Assembly (NCBI RefSeq): GCF_030450055.1
Contig: NZ_CP118480.1
Coordinates: 1,763,415-1,827,414 of the forward strand
DNA: 64,000 nucleotides
Reading direction: 5' to 3'
DNA from: Gallaecimonas kandeliae
GTDB taxonomy: Bacteria > Pseudomonadota > Gammaproteobacteria > Enterobacterales > Gallaecimonadaceae
The position numbers and the translations under genes are program-made. Of the stretch, positions 47,921-57,149 are shown in pieces; within the stretch, counting starts at the first letter, position 1, and every line of letters starts with the position of its first letter. The notes under the pieces were generated by a model. The model saw only the letters and a program-made list of their open reading frames with translations. It made no database searches and was not told the DNA's origin.

Positions 47921-48838
47921 TTAGACCACCTTGACCGCCAGGGTCAGGGCCGGATCCACCAGCGGACCTTCGTCGTCCTCTTCTTCCAACTCCGGCGGCA
48001 CTATGTCCTGCTTGTCAAAAGCGATGTCCCCTTCGAGGCCGGTGGCGTTCTCACGGGTCAGGGCCTTGAAGTCGAACAGTTCGGTGTCGGCCAGATGGGA
48101 CGGCACCACGTTCTGCAACGCCTTGAACATGGTCTCGATGCGGCCAGGGTACTGGCGGTCCCAACCTTGGAGCATTTCCTTTATCACCTGGCGCTGCAGG
48201 TTGGGCTGGGAGCCGCAGAGGTTGCAGGGAATGATGGGGAACTCGCGGGCTTCCGCGTATTTGACGATGTCCTTTTCCCGGCTGTAGGCCAGGGGGCGGA
48301 TCACCATGTGCTTGCCGTCGTCGGAGACCAGCTTGGGCGGCATGGCCTTCATCTTGCCGCCGTAGAACATGTTCAGCAGCAGGGTTTCGAGGATATCGTC
48401 GCGGTGGTGGCCGAGGGCTATCTTGTTGCACTTGAGCTCGGTAGCGGTGCGGTAGAGGATGCCGCGGCGCAGGCGTGAGCACAGCGAGCAGGTGGTCTTG
48501 CCTTGTGGCACCTTGTCCTTGACGATGGAGTAGGTGTCTTCGTTGACGATGAGGTATTCCACCCCCAGGCCGTCCAAGTAGGCGGGCAGCACATGCTCGG
48601 GGAAACCGGGCTGCTTCTGGTCCAGGTTCACCGCCACCAGCTCGAAGCGAACCGGCGCCGAGGCCTGGAGGTTCATCAGGATGTCCAGCAGGGTATAGGA
48701 GTCCTTGCCGCCTGACAGGCAGACCATGATGCGGTCGCCGTCTTCAATCATGTTGAAATCGGCGATGGCCTGGCCGACGTTGCGGCGCAGCCGCTTCTGC
48801 AGCTTGTTGAAATTGTACTGTTGCTTCTGGCCGGACAT
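47921..48838 (-). CDS. ttcA: tRNA 2-thiocytidine biosynthesis protein TtcA
   Basis: TtcA thiolates cytidine 32 of certain tRNAs with an Fe-S cluster. The 305-residue protein has the PP-loop [12 protein letters not shown] and the cysteine pair [13 protein letters not shown] 48838 follows GAGGGTGCGGG. The ttcA-uspE-(ompW)-fnr group matches the E. coli neighbourhood. Confidence 0.95.
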   Translation of the reverse strand: MSGQKQQYNFNKLQKRLRRNVGQAIADFNMIEDGDRIMVCLSGGKDSYTLLDILMNLQASAPVRFELVAVNLDQKQPGFPEHVLPAYLDGLGVEYLIVNEDTYSIVKDKVPQGKTTCSLCSRLRRGILYRTATELKCNKIALGHHRDDILETLLLNMFYGGKMKAMPPKLVSDDGKHMVIRPLAYSREKDIVKYAEAREFPIIPCNLCGSQPNLQRQVIKEMLQGWDRQYPGRIETMFKALQNVVPSHLADTELFDFKALTRENATGLEGDIAFDKQDIVPPELEEEDDEGPLVDPALTLAVKVV

Positions 48839-48870
48839 CCCGCACCCTCACTGCCTTTCTCGGGGCGCTT

Positions 48871-48899
48871 ATTATACGCAAAAGAAAACGCCGCGCTAT
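48871..48899 (-). promoter_or_regulatory. Candidate ttcA promoter
   Basis: On the minus strand a perfect -10 (TATAAT, 48876-48871) lies 17 bp from ATAGCG (48899-48894), about 33 bp before the ttcA start. The -35 is poor. It overlaps the uspE terminator. Confidence 0.5.
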
Positions 48900-48908
48900 G
48901 CGCGGCGT
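48880..48908 (-). terminator. Terminator of uspE
   Basis: ACGCCGCG and CGCGGCGT pair around CTATG; on the minus strand TTTTCTTTT follows. Confidence 0.85.
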
Positions 48909-48929
48909 CTTAGTTGGAAAGGCCTGGCC

Positions 48930-49859
48930 TTACTTGTCCAGGGGGCTCTTGAAACCGTCCGGTTTCAGGGCCAGTACGTCGCTGACCAGGCGGTCTATGA
49001 CATGCTCGGCGGTGTTGCCGATAAGGGCCGCGGAGATGCCGGTGCGGCCCACTGTGCCCATCACCACCAGTTCGGCGTCGAGATCCTCGGCGATGGCGGG
49101 GATCACGTCTTCCGGCAGGCCTTCGCGCACATGGATGTGGTCAGAGGCGATGCCGAAGGATTCGGCCTGGCTCTTGGCCTGCTTCTCATGGTGCTCCTTC
49201 ATGGCCTGGGTGTAGGCGTGGGGATCGAATTCGGGGATCTCGATGGCGATGTTGACCGGAGTGCCGGGATAGGCGGTCACCAGGTGCAGATCGCCTTCGA
49301 TGCACTTGGCCAGGGCCTGGGCCTGGCGGGTGATCTTGTCGTCCAACTGCTGGTGGGCTTCGTCTTCCGAGCCGCAGTTGACGGCGGCCAGCACCACACC
49401 CTTGGCGGGCCACTCGTGGTCCTTGACCAGCATCACCGGCACCGGGCACTTACGCAGCAGGTGCCAGTCGGTGGGGGTGAAGATCACCGCCTTCAAGGTG
49501 TGGTGTTCATGGGTGGACTTGAAGAGTACGTCGTGGCCACCTTCGAGCACTTCGTGGATGATGCTTTCGTAGGGCCTGTTGTGCCAGGTCACCTTGATCT
49601 CATAGTCCAGCTTGGCATCGCTCAAGGGCTTGGCCACTTCCTCCAACCACTCCCGGCGCTGGTTGAGAATACCGTTACGCATGGCCTCACGCTCGTCGGA
49701 AGAGAGCATGGTGGTCATCTCGTAGGAGAAGTCATAGATGCTGAGGAAGAGCGTGATGTGGGCACCGGTGCGCTTGGCCAGGAAGGCGGCGCGGGACAGG
49801 GCCGGTTGCTCGTTCTGGTTGGGGTCCGCTACGACGAGGATCTTCTTGAAATCTGCCAT
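48930..49859 (-). CDS. uspE: Universal stress protein UspE
   Basis: The 309-residue protein has two Usp domains in tandem (KKILVVADPNQN and VVLAAVNCGSED starts) with ATP-binding-type glycines in VVMGTVGRTGISAALIGNTAE near the C-terminus. UspE protects against DNA damage and is induced by growth arrest in E. coli. ATG 49859 follows AGGTGA. It is 44 bp downstream of ompW. Confidence 0.92.
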   Translation of the reverse strand: MADFKKILVVADPNQNEQPALSRAAFLAKRTGAHITLFLSIYDFSYEMTTMLSSDEREAMRNGILNQRREWLEEVAKPLSDAKLDYEIKVTWHNRPYESIIHEVLEGGHDVLFKSTHEHHTLKAVIFTPTDWHLLRKCPVPVMLVKDHEWPAKGVVLAAVNCGSEDEAHQQLDDKITRQAQALAKCIEGDLHLVTAYPGTPVNIAIEIPEFDPHAYTQAMKEHHEKQAKSQAESFGIASDHIHVREGLPEDVIPAIAEDLDAELVVMGTVGRTGISAALIGNTAEHVIDRLVSDVLALKPDGFKSPLDK

Positions 49860-49903
49860 GTTTATCACCTGTTTGGGGCCGCCTCTGCGGCCCCCTCTGT
49901 GGT

Positions 49904-50599
49904 TTAGAATCGATAACCCACGCCGATAAAGGCAACGACAGGGTCAACGTTGACCTTGACTTTCTGGACCGTCTGCCCGTCAACTTTCACTTTAGCATCG
50001 GTGTCGATGTCTGCGTACCAGATGGCCGCTTTCAGGTAGGTTTTCTCATTGATTTTCCAATCAAAACCCGCCTGGGCTGCCAGGCCTGTGCTGCTGGAGA
50101 GCTTGAGCTCCTTGTCGCCGGTCAAGCCCAGGCTGTCGAGGGTGCTGGCCAGCTCCCCGTCCACCTTTTCCTGGAAGAAGATGGTGTGGTTGATGCCCAG
50201 GCCCAGGTAGGGGCGTACATCCTGGCCTTCCATGAAGCGGTACTGGAGGCTCAGTGTCGGGGGCAGTTGCTTGGTCTTGCCCACCTTCATGCCATCGACA
50301 GGGGTGCCGCCGGCCTTGAGGGTGATGTCATGGGAAAAAGGGGTGGCAGCCAGCAGTTCAACCGACCAGTTGGGATCCATGTCGTAGGTAAAGATGAGGC
50401 CCAGTTGGGTGTTGCTGCTGACGTCCAGTTCGGTGGAGCCGGCAGGCAGGCCCGCGGCGGCTTCGACGTTGCCGAGGTGGCCGGAACCGGCATTGGGATT
50501 GACGTTGACGGCACCGACCGTCACCCGCAGGCCAGTGTCGTCGGCCAGGGCGGAACCACAGAAGAGGGCGGCCGCCAGGGCCAGCATGGAATAGCGCAT
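49904..50599 (-). CDS. ompW: Outer-membrane protein OmpW
   Basis: The 231-residue precursor has a signal peptide (SMLALAAALFCGSALA) and an eight-stranded barrel pattern ending IGVGYRF with a C-terminal aromatic. E. coli OmpW is induced under low oxygen by FNR. Here the promoter region has two FNR-type boxes. It may be co-transcribed with uspE. Confidence 0.9.
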   Translation of the reverse strand: MRYSMLALAAALFCGSALADDTGLRVTVGAVNVNPNAGSGHLGNVEAAAGLPAGSTELDVSSNTQLGLIFTYDMDPNWSVELLAATPFSHDITLKAGGTPVDGMKVGKTKQLPPTLSLQYRFMEGQDVRPYLGLGINHTIFFQEKVDGELASTLDSLGLTGDKELKLSSSTGLAAQAGFDWKINEKTYLKAAIWYADIDTDAKVKVDGQTVQKVKVNVDPVVAFIGVGYRF

Positions 50600-50669
50600 A
50601 AAGACTCCCTATAACGCAGAGATATGTAAGAACCTGCGCTGAGAGTAGGGGCAGGGAAGCCTCCTTAAG

Positions 50670-50683
50670 TTGTTCTGGATCAA
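50670..50683. promoter_or_regulatory. FNR-type box upstream of ompW (one mismatch)
   Basis: TTGTTCTGGATCAA matches TTGAT-N4-ATCAA at nine of ten fixed positions. A plausible minus-strand -10 (TACATA, 50628-50623) puts the box centre near -61, a typical class I activator position. Confidence 0.65.
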
Positions 50684-50719
50684 AAGGAAAAGGAGCCTTG
50701 GCCTGGCCTGTTGATGCCT

Positions 50720-50733
50720 TTGATCCACATCAA
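50720..50733. promoter_or_regulatory. Perfect FNR-type box between fnr and ompW
   Basis: TTGATCCACATCAA is an exact match to TTGAT-N4-ATCAA. It lies about 120 bp from the ompW start and 64 bp past the fnr stop, so an upstream ompW activation or repression site is the likely role. Confidence 0.75.
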
Positions 50734-50743
50734 GAGGCAAGGG

Positions 50744-50794
50744 CGGCATGGCAACAAAAAAGGGGCCAACGGCCCCTTTTTTGTTGCCATGCCG
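50744..50794. terminator. 51-bp perfect hairpin terminator after fnr
   Basis: Two 24-nt arms pair perfectly around AAC. The inner part has the A6/T6 flanked GGGGCC stem of a bidirectional terminator; the outer part extends it without a mismatch. It abuts the fnr stop codon at 50797. Confidence 0.85.
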
Positions 50795-50796
50795 GC

Positions 50797-51519
50797 TCAG
50801 ACGTCTATGGGATCGGCGGCCAGTTGTCGCAGGCCATCGAGGTCGGTGACGGTGATGAATTTGCCGGATACGGCGATCAATTCCAGCTTCTGGAAACGGC
50901 CAAGCAGGCGGCTGATGGTTTCCACGGTCAGGCCCAGGTAGTTGCCGATGTCGCCGCGGGTCATGGTCAGGCGGAACTCGCGGGGTGACAGGCCCCTGGC
51001 ACCGAAGCGGGTAGAGAGGTTCATCAGGAAAGCGGCCAGGCGCTCTTCGGCCGTCTTCTTGGACAGCAGCAACAGCATGTCCTGGTCGCCCTTAATCTCG
51101 GAAGACATCAGCCTCATGATCTGCTGGCGCAGCCTCGGCATGCTGCCGGAGAGCCGGTCCAGGGTTTCGAAGGGGATCTCGCAGACCATGGCCGTTTCCA
51201 GGGCCTGGGCAAAGGAGACGTGGCTGCCTTTGTTGATGGCGTCGAAGCCGATGATGTCGCCGGGCAGGTGGAAGCCGGTGATCTGCTCTTCCCCTTCCTT
51301 GGTGAGGGTGTAGCTCTTGATGGTGCCGGAGCGGATGGCAAAGAGGCTGTCCAGGGGTTTGCCGGCCTCGAACAAGGTATCGCCCTTATGCACGGGTTTC
51401 TTGCGCTCTATGATGCTGTCCAGCTGATCCATTTCGTTGTCCGAAAGGGTGAAAGGGATACAGAGTTCGCTCATGGCGCAGTCGTGGCAATGGATGGCGC
51501 AGGAGGGCTTCGGGTGCAT
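50797..51519 (-). CDS. fnr: Oxygen-sensing transcription regulator FNR
   Basis: The 240-residue CRP-family protein has the four [4Fe-4S] cysteines (CHDC, the C of SELC, and the C in MVCEIPF), a cNMP-fold domain and the helix-turn-helix [12 protein letters not shown] whose E-SR residues read TTGAT. It should activate microaerobic and anaerobic genes when oxygen is low. ATG 51519 follows AAGGA; a GTG at 51522 is the alternative. It follows the cco assembly genes, and FNR boxes precede ompW and ccoN. Confidence 0.96.
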   Translation of the reverse strand: MHPKPSCAIHCHDCAMSELCIPFTLSDNEMDQLDSIIERKKPVHKGDTLFEAGKPLDSLFAIRSGTIKSYTLTKEGEEQITGFHLPGDIIGFDAINKGSHVSFAQALETAMVCEIPFETLDRLSGSMPRLRQQIMRLMSSEIKGDQDMLLLLSKKTAEERLAAFLMNLSTRFGARGLSPREFRLTMTRGDIGNYLGLTVETISRLLGRFQKLELIAVSGKFITVTDLDGLRQLAADPIDV

Positions 51520-51567
51520 CACTGACTTCCTTGGCTTTTAAGGCAACGGCATGACTATAACACCGCC

Positions 51568-52236
51568 CTAACCGGCACTCCACTGTTGCCAGACCGTATA
51601 GAGGAGGTTGGCGGCCATCAGCAGCAACAGCAGCGCCGCTGCGCCTTTGAAGCCCGGATGGGCCAGCAAGGCCTTGGCCCTGTCCGCCACCAGGCCGGTG
51701 GCCAGCATCACCGGCACAGTGCCGAGGCCAAAGGCAACCATGCTGAGCGCGCCGCTTGTCGCCGTGCCCGACAGCAGCGCCCAGGACAGCGCCGAGTAGA
51801 CCAGGCCACAGGGCAGCCAGCCCCAGAGAAAACCCAGGGGCAAAGCCCGCCAGGGACTTTGCAGCGGCAAGAAGCTCTTGGCCAGGGGGCCCAGGTAGCG
51901 CCAAAGGTATTGGCCCAGGCCCTCCAGCTTCAGGAGCCCCAGGTGCCAGCGCAGCAGGTAGAGGGCCAGCATCACCAGCAGTAGCGCCGCCACCAGCCGC
52001 AGCATCAGCAGCACCGGCGCCCCTATGGCCCCCACATAGGCGCCCAGCGCCCCCACCAGGGCTCCGGCCAGGGCATAGGCGCTGACGCGGCCGAGGTTAT
52101 AGAGCAGCAGGGTGCCGAGCCGTGCCTCTTGTGGCACAGTCAGCGCAAAGGCCCCCATCATGGAGCCGCACATGCCAAGGCAATGGCCGGCGCCGGCCAG
52201 GCCCATGATGACGGCGGGCCAGAACCCCAGGTTCAT
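51568..52236 (-). CDS. SafE/TauE-fold membrane protein of the cbb3 assembly group
   Basis: The 222-residue membrane protein has six or so segments and two cysteine motifs, AGHCLGMCG near the N-terminus and WLPCGLVYSA, like DsbD-2/CcdA-like proteins adjacent to FixI. A role in copper or redox delivery to the oxidase is inferred from its position downstream of ccoS, which it overlaps by 4 bp (ATGA). Confidence 0.75.
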   Translation of the reverse strand: MNLGFWPAVIMGLAGAGHCLGMCGSMMGAFALTVPQEARLGTLLLYNLGRVSAYALAGALVGALGAYVGAIGAPVLLMLRLVAALLLVMLALYLLRWHLGLLKLEGLGQYLWRYLGPLAKSFLPLQSPWRALPLGFLWGWLPCGLVYSALSWALLSGTATSGALSMVAFGLGTVPVMLATGLVADRAKALLAHPGFKGAAALLLLLMAANLLYTVWQQWSAG

Positions 52237-52409
52237 GGCGCCTTGTCCTTGGGTGGGTCCTCGGTGGGCTCGTCTTCATCGAAGAGGATGTTGTGGCCCT
52301 GGCGTTCCAGATCCTCGAACTGGTTGCTGCGCACCGCCCAGAAGAAGAGGCCAATCGCCAGGGCCACCAGCACCAGCACCAGGGGGATAAGGAGGCCGAG
52401 AATGCTCAT
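52233..52409 (-). CDS. ccoS: cbb3-type oxidase assembly protein CcoS
   Basis: This 58-residue protein has one membrane segment (LGLLIPLVLVLVALAIGLFF) and the FEDLERQGHNILFDED tail typical of CcoS. It is required for cofactor insertion into cbb3 oxidase in other species. It overlaps both ccoI and the SafE-like gene as ATGA. Confidence 0.93.
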   Translation of the reverse strand: MSILGLLIPLVLVLVALAIGLFFWAVRSNQFEDLERQGHNILFDEDEPTEDPPKDKAP

Positions 52410-54748
52410 GGAGCCCTCAAGAGTCGCAAGGAGTTGACGAGTACCAGCAGGGAGCTCAGGGACATGCCGAGGGCCGCCATCCAGGGGCTGACATGGCCAA
52501 GCACAGCCGCCGGCACTATGGCAAGGTTATAAACAAGGGCCCAGCCGTAGTTCTGGCGGATGATGCGCCGGCACTGGCGGCCTAAGGCCAAGGCCGGCGC
52601 CAGCCTGCCGATGTCGTCGCCCAGCAGCACCACGTCGCTCGAACTGCGGGCCAGATCAGTGCCTGAGCCCATGGCCACAGAGAGGTCGGCCCCCGCCAAT
52701 ACGGGGGCGTCGTTGACGCCGTCTCCCAGCATCATCACCTTGTGGCCTTGCTGCTGCAGACACCTGGCCTCGGCCAGCTTGGCCTGGGGGCTCAGGCCCT
52801 TACGCAGGGGAATGGCGAGTTCCGCCGCTATCTGGTCGGCCAGGGCCGAACCGTCGCCGGTCAAGAGCGCCAGGGTCAGCCCCTTGGCCTTGAGCGATGC
52901 CACCAACTCAGGGGCACCCGCCTTCAGCTCGTCCACCAGCCAGAAGCAGGCCTTGAGCTCGCCATCGGCGCTGAGATAGAGGGTAGCGCCCTTATCGGCG
53001 GCCCCGGTGAAGGCACTGCTGCCAAGGCGGTAGCGCACCCCATCCACAGTGCCCTGGACTCCAAAGCCAGGTACCGCTTCGATGTCCTCGGCCTGAAGCC
53101 GGCCTTGATGGCCCTTGAAGGCCAGAGCCAGGGGATGCTCAGAGCCCTGTTCCAGGGCGGCCGCCAGGGCCAGCCAATGCTGGGCTTGGCCATCCTCACT
53201 CTCGATACGACCCAGTTTCAGTCGGCCCTGGGTCAGGGTGCCTGTCTTGTCGAAGAGCACCGTATCCACCTGGCCCAGGGTCTCCAGGCTGTCGCCTCGG
53301 CGGGCCAGGAAGCCCAGCTTGGCGAGGCTGCCCATGGTGCAGGTCAGGGCCGCCGGGGTCGCCAGGGAAAGGGCGCAGGGGCAGCTGGCCACCAGCACCG
53401 ACAGGGTCACCCAGAGCGCCTTGCCGGGGTCCACCAGCAGCCAGCCCAGGCAGCTGAGGGTGGCGATGGCCAGCAGCCAGAGCACGAAGCGCCGGGCCAC
53501 CTTGTCGGCCAGTTGGGCGGCGGCCGGCCTGTTGGCGGCGGCTTCGTCCTGCAGGCGGACTATGGCCGCCACCAGGTTGGCGGCCCCCAGGGCGCTGACC
53601 CTGGCCTCCACCGGCGAACGCAGGTTGAGGCTGCCGGCAAAGAGGCGGTCTCCTGGCGCCTTGGCGACGGGCAATGACTCGCCGGTGAGAAAGCTTTCAT
53701 CGAACTCGGCGCTGCCGGCCAACAGTTCGGCATCGGTAGGCACCTTTTCCCCGGGACGGATCTGGATGCGATCGCCAAGGGCCAGTTCAGAAACGGCCAC
53801 CTGCACCGCCTGGCCACCCTCCAGCCGCCAGGCCAAGGCCGGCACCAATTTCAGGAGGTTGGCCGAACTCTGGGTCGCCCTTTGGCGGGCCTTGAGCTCC
53901 AGCAGCCGGCCGGTGAGCAGCAGGAAGCTGAACATGGCGATGGACTCGAAATAGACCTCGCCGCGGCCAGAAAAGGTGGCGTAGCTGGAGGCAAGATAGG
54001 CGCCGAGGATGGCGATGGCCACGGGGACATCCATGCCGGCCTGGCCAGCTTTCAAGCTACGCCAGGCTCCCAGATAAAAAGGCTGGGCCGAGTAGAGCAC
54101 CACAGGGGTCGCCAGGCCCCAGGACACGTAACGGAAATAGCGGGCTATGTCGGGGCTGGCCGCGTCCAGGCCGAAATAGAAGGCGAAGGCGAACATCATC
54201 ACCTGCATGGCGGCCAGGCCCGCCAGGCCCAGGCGCAGCAGCAGGCCGCGGATCGCCTTGGCCTGGCTGGCTTCCAACTGGTCTGGCTCGAAGGGCAGGG
54301 CGGGATAGCCGATGGCCTGGAGCTCAGCCAGCAGTGTGGAGAGCGGGCTCTGGGCCTGGTCCCAGCGGATCAAGACCCGCTGGCTGGTGGCGTTGACGCT
54401 GACCCTGGCCACCCCAGGCAGGGCCGCCAGGCGACGCTCGATAAGCCAGGCGCAGGCGGCGCAGGCCAGGTTCTCCACCGACAGGCTGATCTCGCTCAGC
54501 TCACCTTGCTGGTGGACGAAGCGCTGCTGCAAGGCGGGGCTGTCGTAGGCGTCCAGGGAATGGCAGTGGCCTTGGGCCGGGCTGCCGGGCTCGGAGCGGA
54601 AGCGGTAGTAGCTGCCCTGGCCGCCATCCACTATGGCCCGGCTGGCCGCCTGGCAGCCGGCGCAGCACATGGGCCTGTCCTGGCCATCGATGAGGGTGGA
54701 AAAGGGACTGCCGGCCGGCAATGGCTGGTGGCAGTGGAAGCAGCGCAT
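52406..54748 (-). CDS. ccoI: Copper-transporting P-type ATPase CcoI (FixI)
   Basis: The 780-residue protein exports copper to the cbb3 assembly site. It has an N-terminal CFHCH and CCAGC cysteine region, an HMA domain with CAACAW, the CPC motif in SCPCALSLATPAAL, the phosphorylation motif FDKTGTLTQG and the MLGDGVNDAP hinge. The ATG at 54748 is preceded immediately by the fixH stop; a GTG at 54760 is possible. Confidence 0.94.
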   Translation of the reverse strand: MRCFHCHQPLPAGSPFSTLIDGQDRPMCCAGCQAASRAIVDGGQGSYYRFRSEPGSPAQGHCHSLDAYDSPALQQRFVHQQGELSEISLSVENLACAACAWLIERRLAALPGVARVSVNATSQRVLIRWDQAQSPLSTLLAELQAIGYPALPFEPDQLEASQAKAIRGLLLRLGLAGLAAMQVMMFAFAFYFGLDAASPDIARYFRYVSWGLATPVVLYSAQPFYLGAWRSLKAGQAGMDVPVAIAILGAYLASSYATFSGRGEVYFESIAMFSFLLLTGRLLELKARQRATQSSANLLKLVPALAWRLEGGQAVQVAVSELALGDRIQIRPGEKVPTDAELLAGSAEFDESFLTGESLPVAKAPGDRLFAGSLNLRSPVEARVSALGAANLVAAIVRLQDEAAANRPAAAQLADKVARRFVLWLLAIATLSCLGWLLVDPGKALWVTLSVLVASCPCALSLATPAALTCTMGSLAKLGFLARRGDSLETLGQVDTVLFDKTGTLTQGRLKLGRIESEDGQAQHWLALAAALEQGSEHPLALAFKGHQGRLQAEDIEAVPGFGVQGTVDGVRYRLGSSAFTGAADKGATLYLSADGELKACFWLVDELKAGAPELVASLKAKGLTLALLTGDGSALADQIAAELAIPLRKGLSPQAKLAEARCLQQQGHKVMMLGDGVNDAPVLAGADLSVAMGSGTDLARSSSDVVLLGDDIGRLAPALALGRQCRRIIRQNYGWALVYNLAIVPAAVLGHVSPWMAALGMSLSSLLVLVNSLRLLRAP

Positions 54749-54749
54749 C

Positions 54750-55232
54750 TCAGGGCTCACCGGTCAGCACCACCTCGCGCTCCTCGTCGAAATCGGCCAG
54801 GGTCTGCACCCGCCAGCGGCCATCCAGGGGCTCGAGGCGCAGGTGCCAATGGCCCTTGATGGGCTTGGCCGTGGTGAAGCGGTAATGGCCGTGGGCGTCG
54901 GCGGTCAGGGTTTCGCTGAAGTCCTTGCTGGCCAGGGTGGCGTGGTGGAAGTTGAGCTTGAGCGGCTGGCCAGGCTCTATGCCTTTGCCGCTCAGCACCA
55001 GCTCGAAGCCCGCCGTGCCTTGGTCGAGCCGGGCCTGGATGTGACGGCTGTAGGCGGCATTGAGCTCGGTGAGATCCCGGTTGATGGCCTGGCCCTTCTT
55101 GTAATAGTCGTCCACCACCATGTCGGGGGGATGGCTGGCCGCAATGTAGAAGGTGTAAAGGCTGGTCACCACGGCGCAGGCGGGCAGGAACATCAGGAAC
55201 CAGGGCCAGAATTGTTTATACCAGGGCTGCAT
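54750..55232 (-). CDS. ccoH: FixH/CcoH cbb3 assembly protein
   Basis: The 160-residue protein has one N-terminal membrane segment (FWPWFLMFLPACAVVTSLYTFYIA) and DDYYKKGQAINRD, the usual FixH start. Its partners are CcoI and CcoS. ATG 55232 follows AAGGAGG. I see no ccoG gene between ccoP and fixH, which is common in other species. Confidence 0.9.
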   Translation of the reverse strand: MQPWYKQFWPWFLMFLPACAVVTSLYTFYIAASHPPDMVVDDYYKKGQAINRDLTELNAAYSRHIQARLDQGTAGFELVLSGKGIEPGQPLKLNFHHATLASKDFSETLTADAHGHYRFTTAKPIKGHWHLRLEPLDGRWRVQTLADFDEEREVVLTGEP

Positions 55233-55312
55233 GGACACTCCTCCTTGTCATAAACCCAGCATAGGGGAAAAAGTGCTTCGATGGCAGGGGCTTGCAATGA
55301 TGTGGGGGACAC

Positions 55313-55340
55313 AGGAAAACGCCAGGCCAAGGCCTGGCGT
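55313..55340 (-). terminator. Terminator after ccoP
   Basis: ACGCCAGGCC and GGCCTGGCGT pair around AA; on the minus strand TTTTCC follows. It separates the ccoNOQP transcript from the assembly genes. Confidence 0.75.
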
Positions 55341-55367
55341 CAGGACAAGGGCAGGGCGCCAAGCGCC

Positions 55368-56354
55368 TCACTCCGCCTTGGGTTCGGGGTTGGAGAGGCG
55401 GTAGACGTAGGCCGCCACCACATGGACCTTGTCGGGCCCCAACCTTTCCACCCAATGGGGCATGACACCGTGACGGCCGTAGCGGATGGTCTCTTCCACC
55501 GTCTTCTCGGAGCCGCCATAGAGCCAGATGTCGTCGGTGAGGTTGGGGGCCGCTCCTGCCGCCACCGGCAGGCCGTTGAGGTAAGCGCCGCGGCCGTCCG
55601 GGCCGTGGCAGGCGGCGCACATGGCGAACTTGGCCTTGCCGGCATCGGCCAACTTCTGGTCGACCTTGCGGCCGGACAGGCTCAGCACATAGGCGGTCAT
55701 TTCCTTGACCCCTTGATCACCGAGGGCATCACCCCAGGCCGGCATCTGCGCCATGCGCCCATGCAGTATGGTCTGTTCGATGATCTCGGGGGTGCCGCCA
55801 TAGAGCCAGTCGCTGTCGGTCAGGTTGGGAAAACCCTTGGCGCCCTTGGCGGTGGAGCCGTGGCACTGGGAGCAGTTTTGCAGGAAAAGCCTTTGGCCCA
55901 CCTTGATGGCGTCCTTGTCGTAGGCCAGCTCCTTGATGGGCCTCTTGGCGTAGGCGGCGAAGATGGCGCCGTACTTCTTGTCGGCGGCGGCCATCTCGCG
56001 GCTGTATTCCACTATGCCGCCCGCCTTCTGGGCCGCGGCTTCCTTGGCCTGGATCTCGGCCAGGGAGCGGGCGTCCTGGATGGAGGACTGCCAGCCCAGC
56101 AGGCCTTTGTAGTTGCCAAGGCCCGGCATCAACAGCAGGTAACCCAGGGCGAAGGCGATGGTGAACCACATCATGTAGTACCACCACTTGGGCAGGGGGT
56201 TGTTGATCTCCACTATGCCGTCGAAGGAGTGGTGCATCAGCTCCCCTTCCTTGATGTCAGTGGTGTTGTGCCTGGCCCAGAACAGCACCACGGCACAACC
56301 GGCGATCACCAGCAAGGTCAGTACGGTGATCCAGATGCTCCAGAAGCTACTCAT
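55368..56354 (-). CDS. ccoP: cbb3 oxidase diheme cytochrome c subunit CcoP
   Basis: The 328-residue subunit has two membrane-associated segments at the N-terminus and two heme c motifs (NCSQCHG and MCAACHG). It passes electrons to CcoO/CcoN. It overlaps ccoQ as ATGA. Confidence 0.95.
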   Translation of the reverse strand: MSSFWSIWITVLTLLVIAGCAVVLFWARHNTTDIKEGELMHHSFDGIVEINNPLPKWWYYMMWFTIAFALGYLLLMPGLGNYKGLLGWQSSIQDARSLAEIQAKEAAAQKAGGIVEYSREMAAADKKYGAIFAAYAKRPIKELAYDKDAIKVGQRLFLQNCSQCHGSTAKGAKGFPNLTDSDWLYGGTPEIIEQTILHGRMAQMPAWGDALGDQGVKEMTAYVLSLSGRKVDQKLADAGKAKFAMCAACHGPDGRGAYLNGLPVAAGAAPNLTDDIWLYGGSEKTVEETIRYGRHGVMPHWVERLGPDKVHVVAAYVYRLSNPEPKAE

Positions 56355-56524
56355 TGTTTTGACTCCTGCTCCTTAGGTGGGGCCTTGGTGTCGTCCTCGA
56401 AGACCAGGTTGGCGGCTTCGTCGAAAGCCTGCTTACGCCGGGACGAATAGGCCCACAGGAAGATGCCGATGAAGATCACCAACAGCAGCAAGGTGATCAG
56501 GCCCCTGATGATTTGCAAGTCCAT
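56351..56524 (-). CDS. ccoQ: cbb3 oxidase small subunit CcoQ
   Basis: This 57-residue protein has one membrane segment (GLITLLLLVIFIGIFLWAYSS) and a charged tail (RRKQAFDEAANLVFEDD), as in CcoQ. It stabilises the oxidase. It lies between ccoO and ccoP. Confidence 0.93.
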   Translation of the reverse strand: MDLQIIRGLITLLLLVIFIGIFLWAYSSRRKQAFDEAANLVFEDDTKAPPKEQESKQ

Positions 56525-56532
56525 AACACCCC

Positions 56533-57138
56533 TTATTGCAGGGCCTTGCCCAGTGATTGCAGGTAGGCGACCAGGGCATCCATTTCGGTATGGCCTTTCA
56601 CCTCTTTCTGGGCATTGGCGATCTGCTCGTCTGTGTAGGGCACGCCAAGGCCCTTGAGCACCGTCATCTTCCTGGCTGTCAGTGAACCGTCCAGGATGTT
56701 GTCATTCAGCCAGGGGAAACCGGGCATGATGGATTCGGGTACCACGGCGCGGGGGTCGGTCAGGTGGACCCTGTGCCAGTCGTCGGAGTAACGGCCGCCG
56801 ACCCTGGCCAAGTCAGGCCCGGTGCGTTTGGAGCCCCAGAGGAAGGGGTGATCCCAGACCGATTCGCCGGCCACCGAATAATGGCCGTAGCGCTCCGTTT
56901 CGTGGCGGAAGGGGCGGATCATCTGGCTGTGGCAGCCGACGCAGCCTTCGCGAATGTAGATGTCGCGGCCTTCCAGCTCCAGGGCGCTGTAGGGCTTGAG
57001 GCCCTTGACCGGCTGGGTGGTCTGCTTGAGGAACATCAGCGGGGTGATCTCCACCAAGCCGCCAAAGGAGATGACGACAAGGATCATGATCGCCAGCCAG
57101 CCGACGTTCTTTTCCAAAAACTCGTGCTTGTTTTTCAC
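56533..57138 (-). CDS. ccoO: cbb3 oxidase monoheme cytochrome c subunit CcoO
   Basis: The 201-residue subunit has an N-terminal membrane segment and one heme motif, [22 protein letters not shown], with the family's flanking sequence. Confidence 0.96.
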   Translation of the reverse strand: MKNKHEFLEKNVGWLAIMILVVISFGGLVEITPLMFLKQTTQPVKGLKPYSALELEGRDIYIREGCVGCHSQMIRPFRHETERYGHYSVAGESVWDHPFLWGSKRTGPDLARVGGRYSDDWHRVHLTDPRAVVPESIMPGFPWLNDNILDGSLTARKMTVLKGLGVPYTDEQIANAQKEVKGHTEMDALVAYLQSLGKALQ

Positions 57139-57149
57139 CTGTCCTCTCC

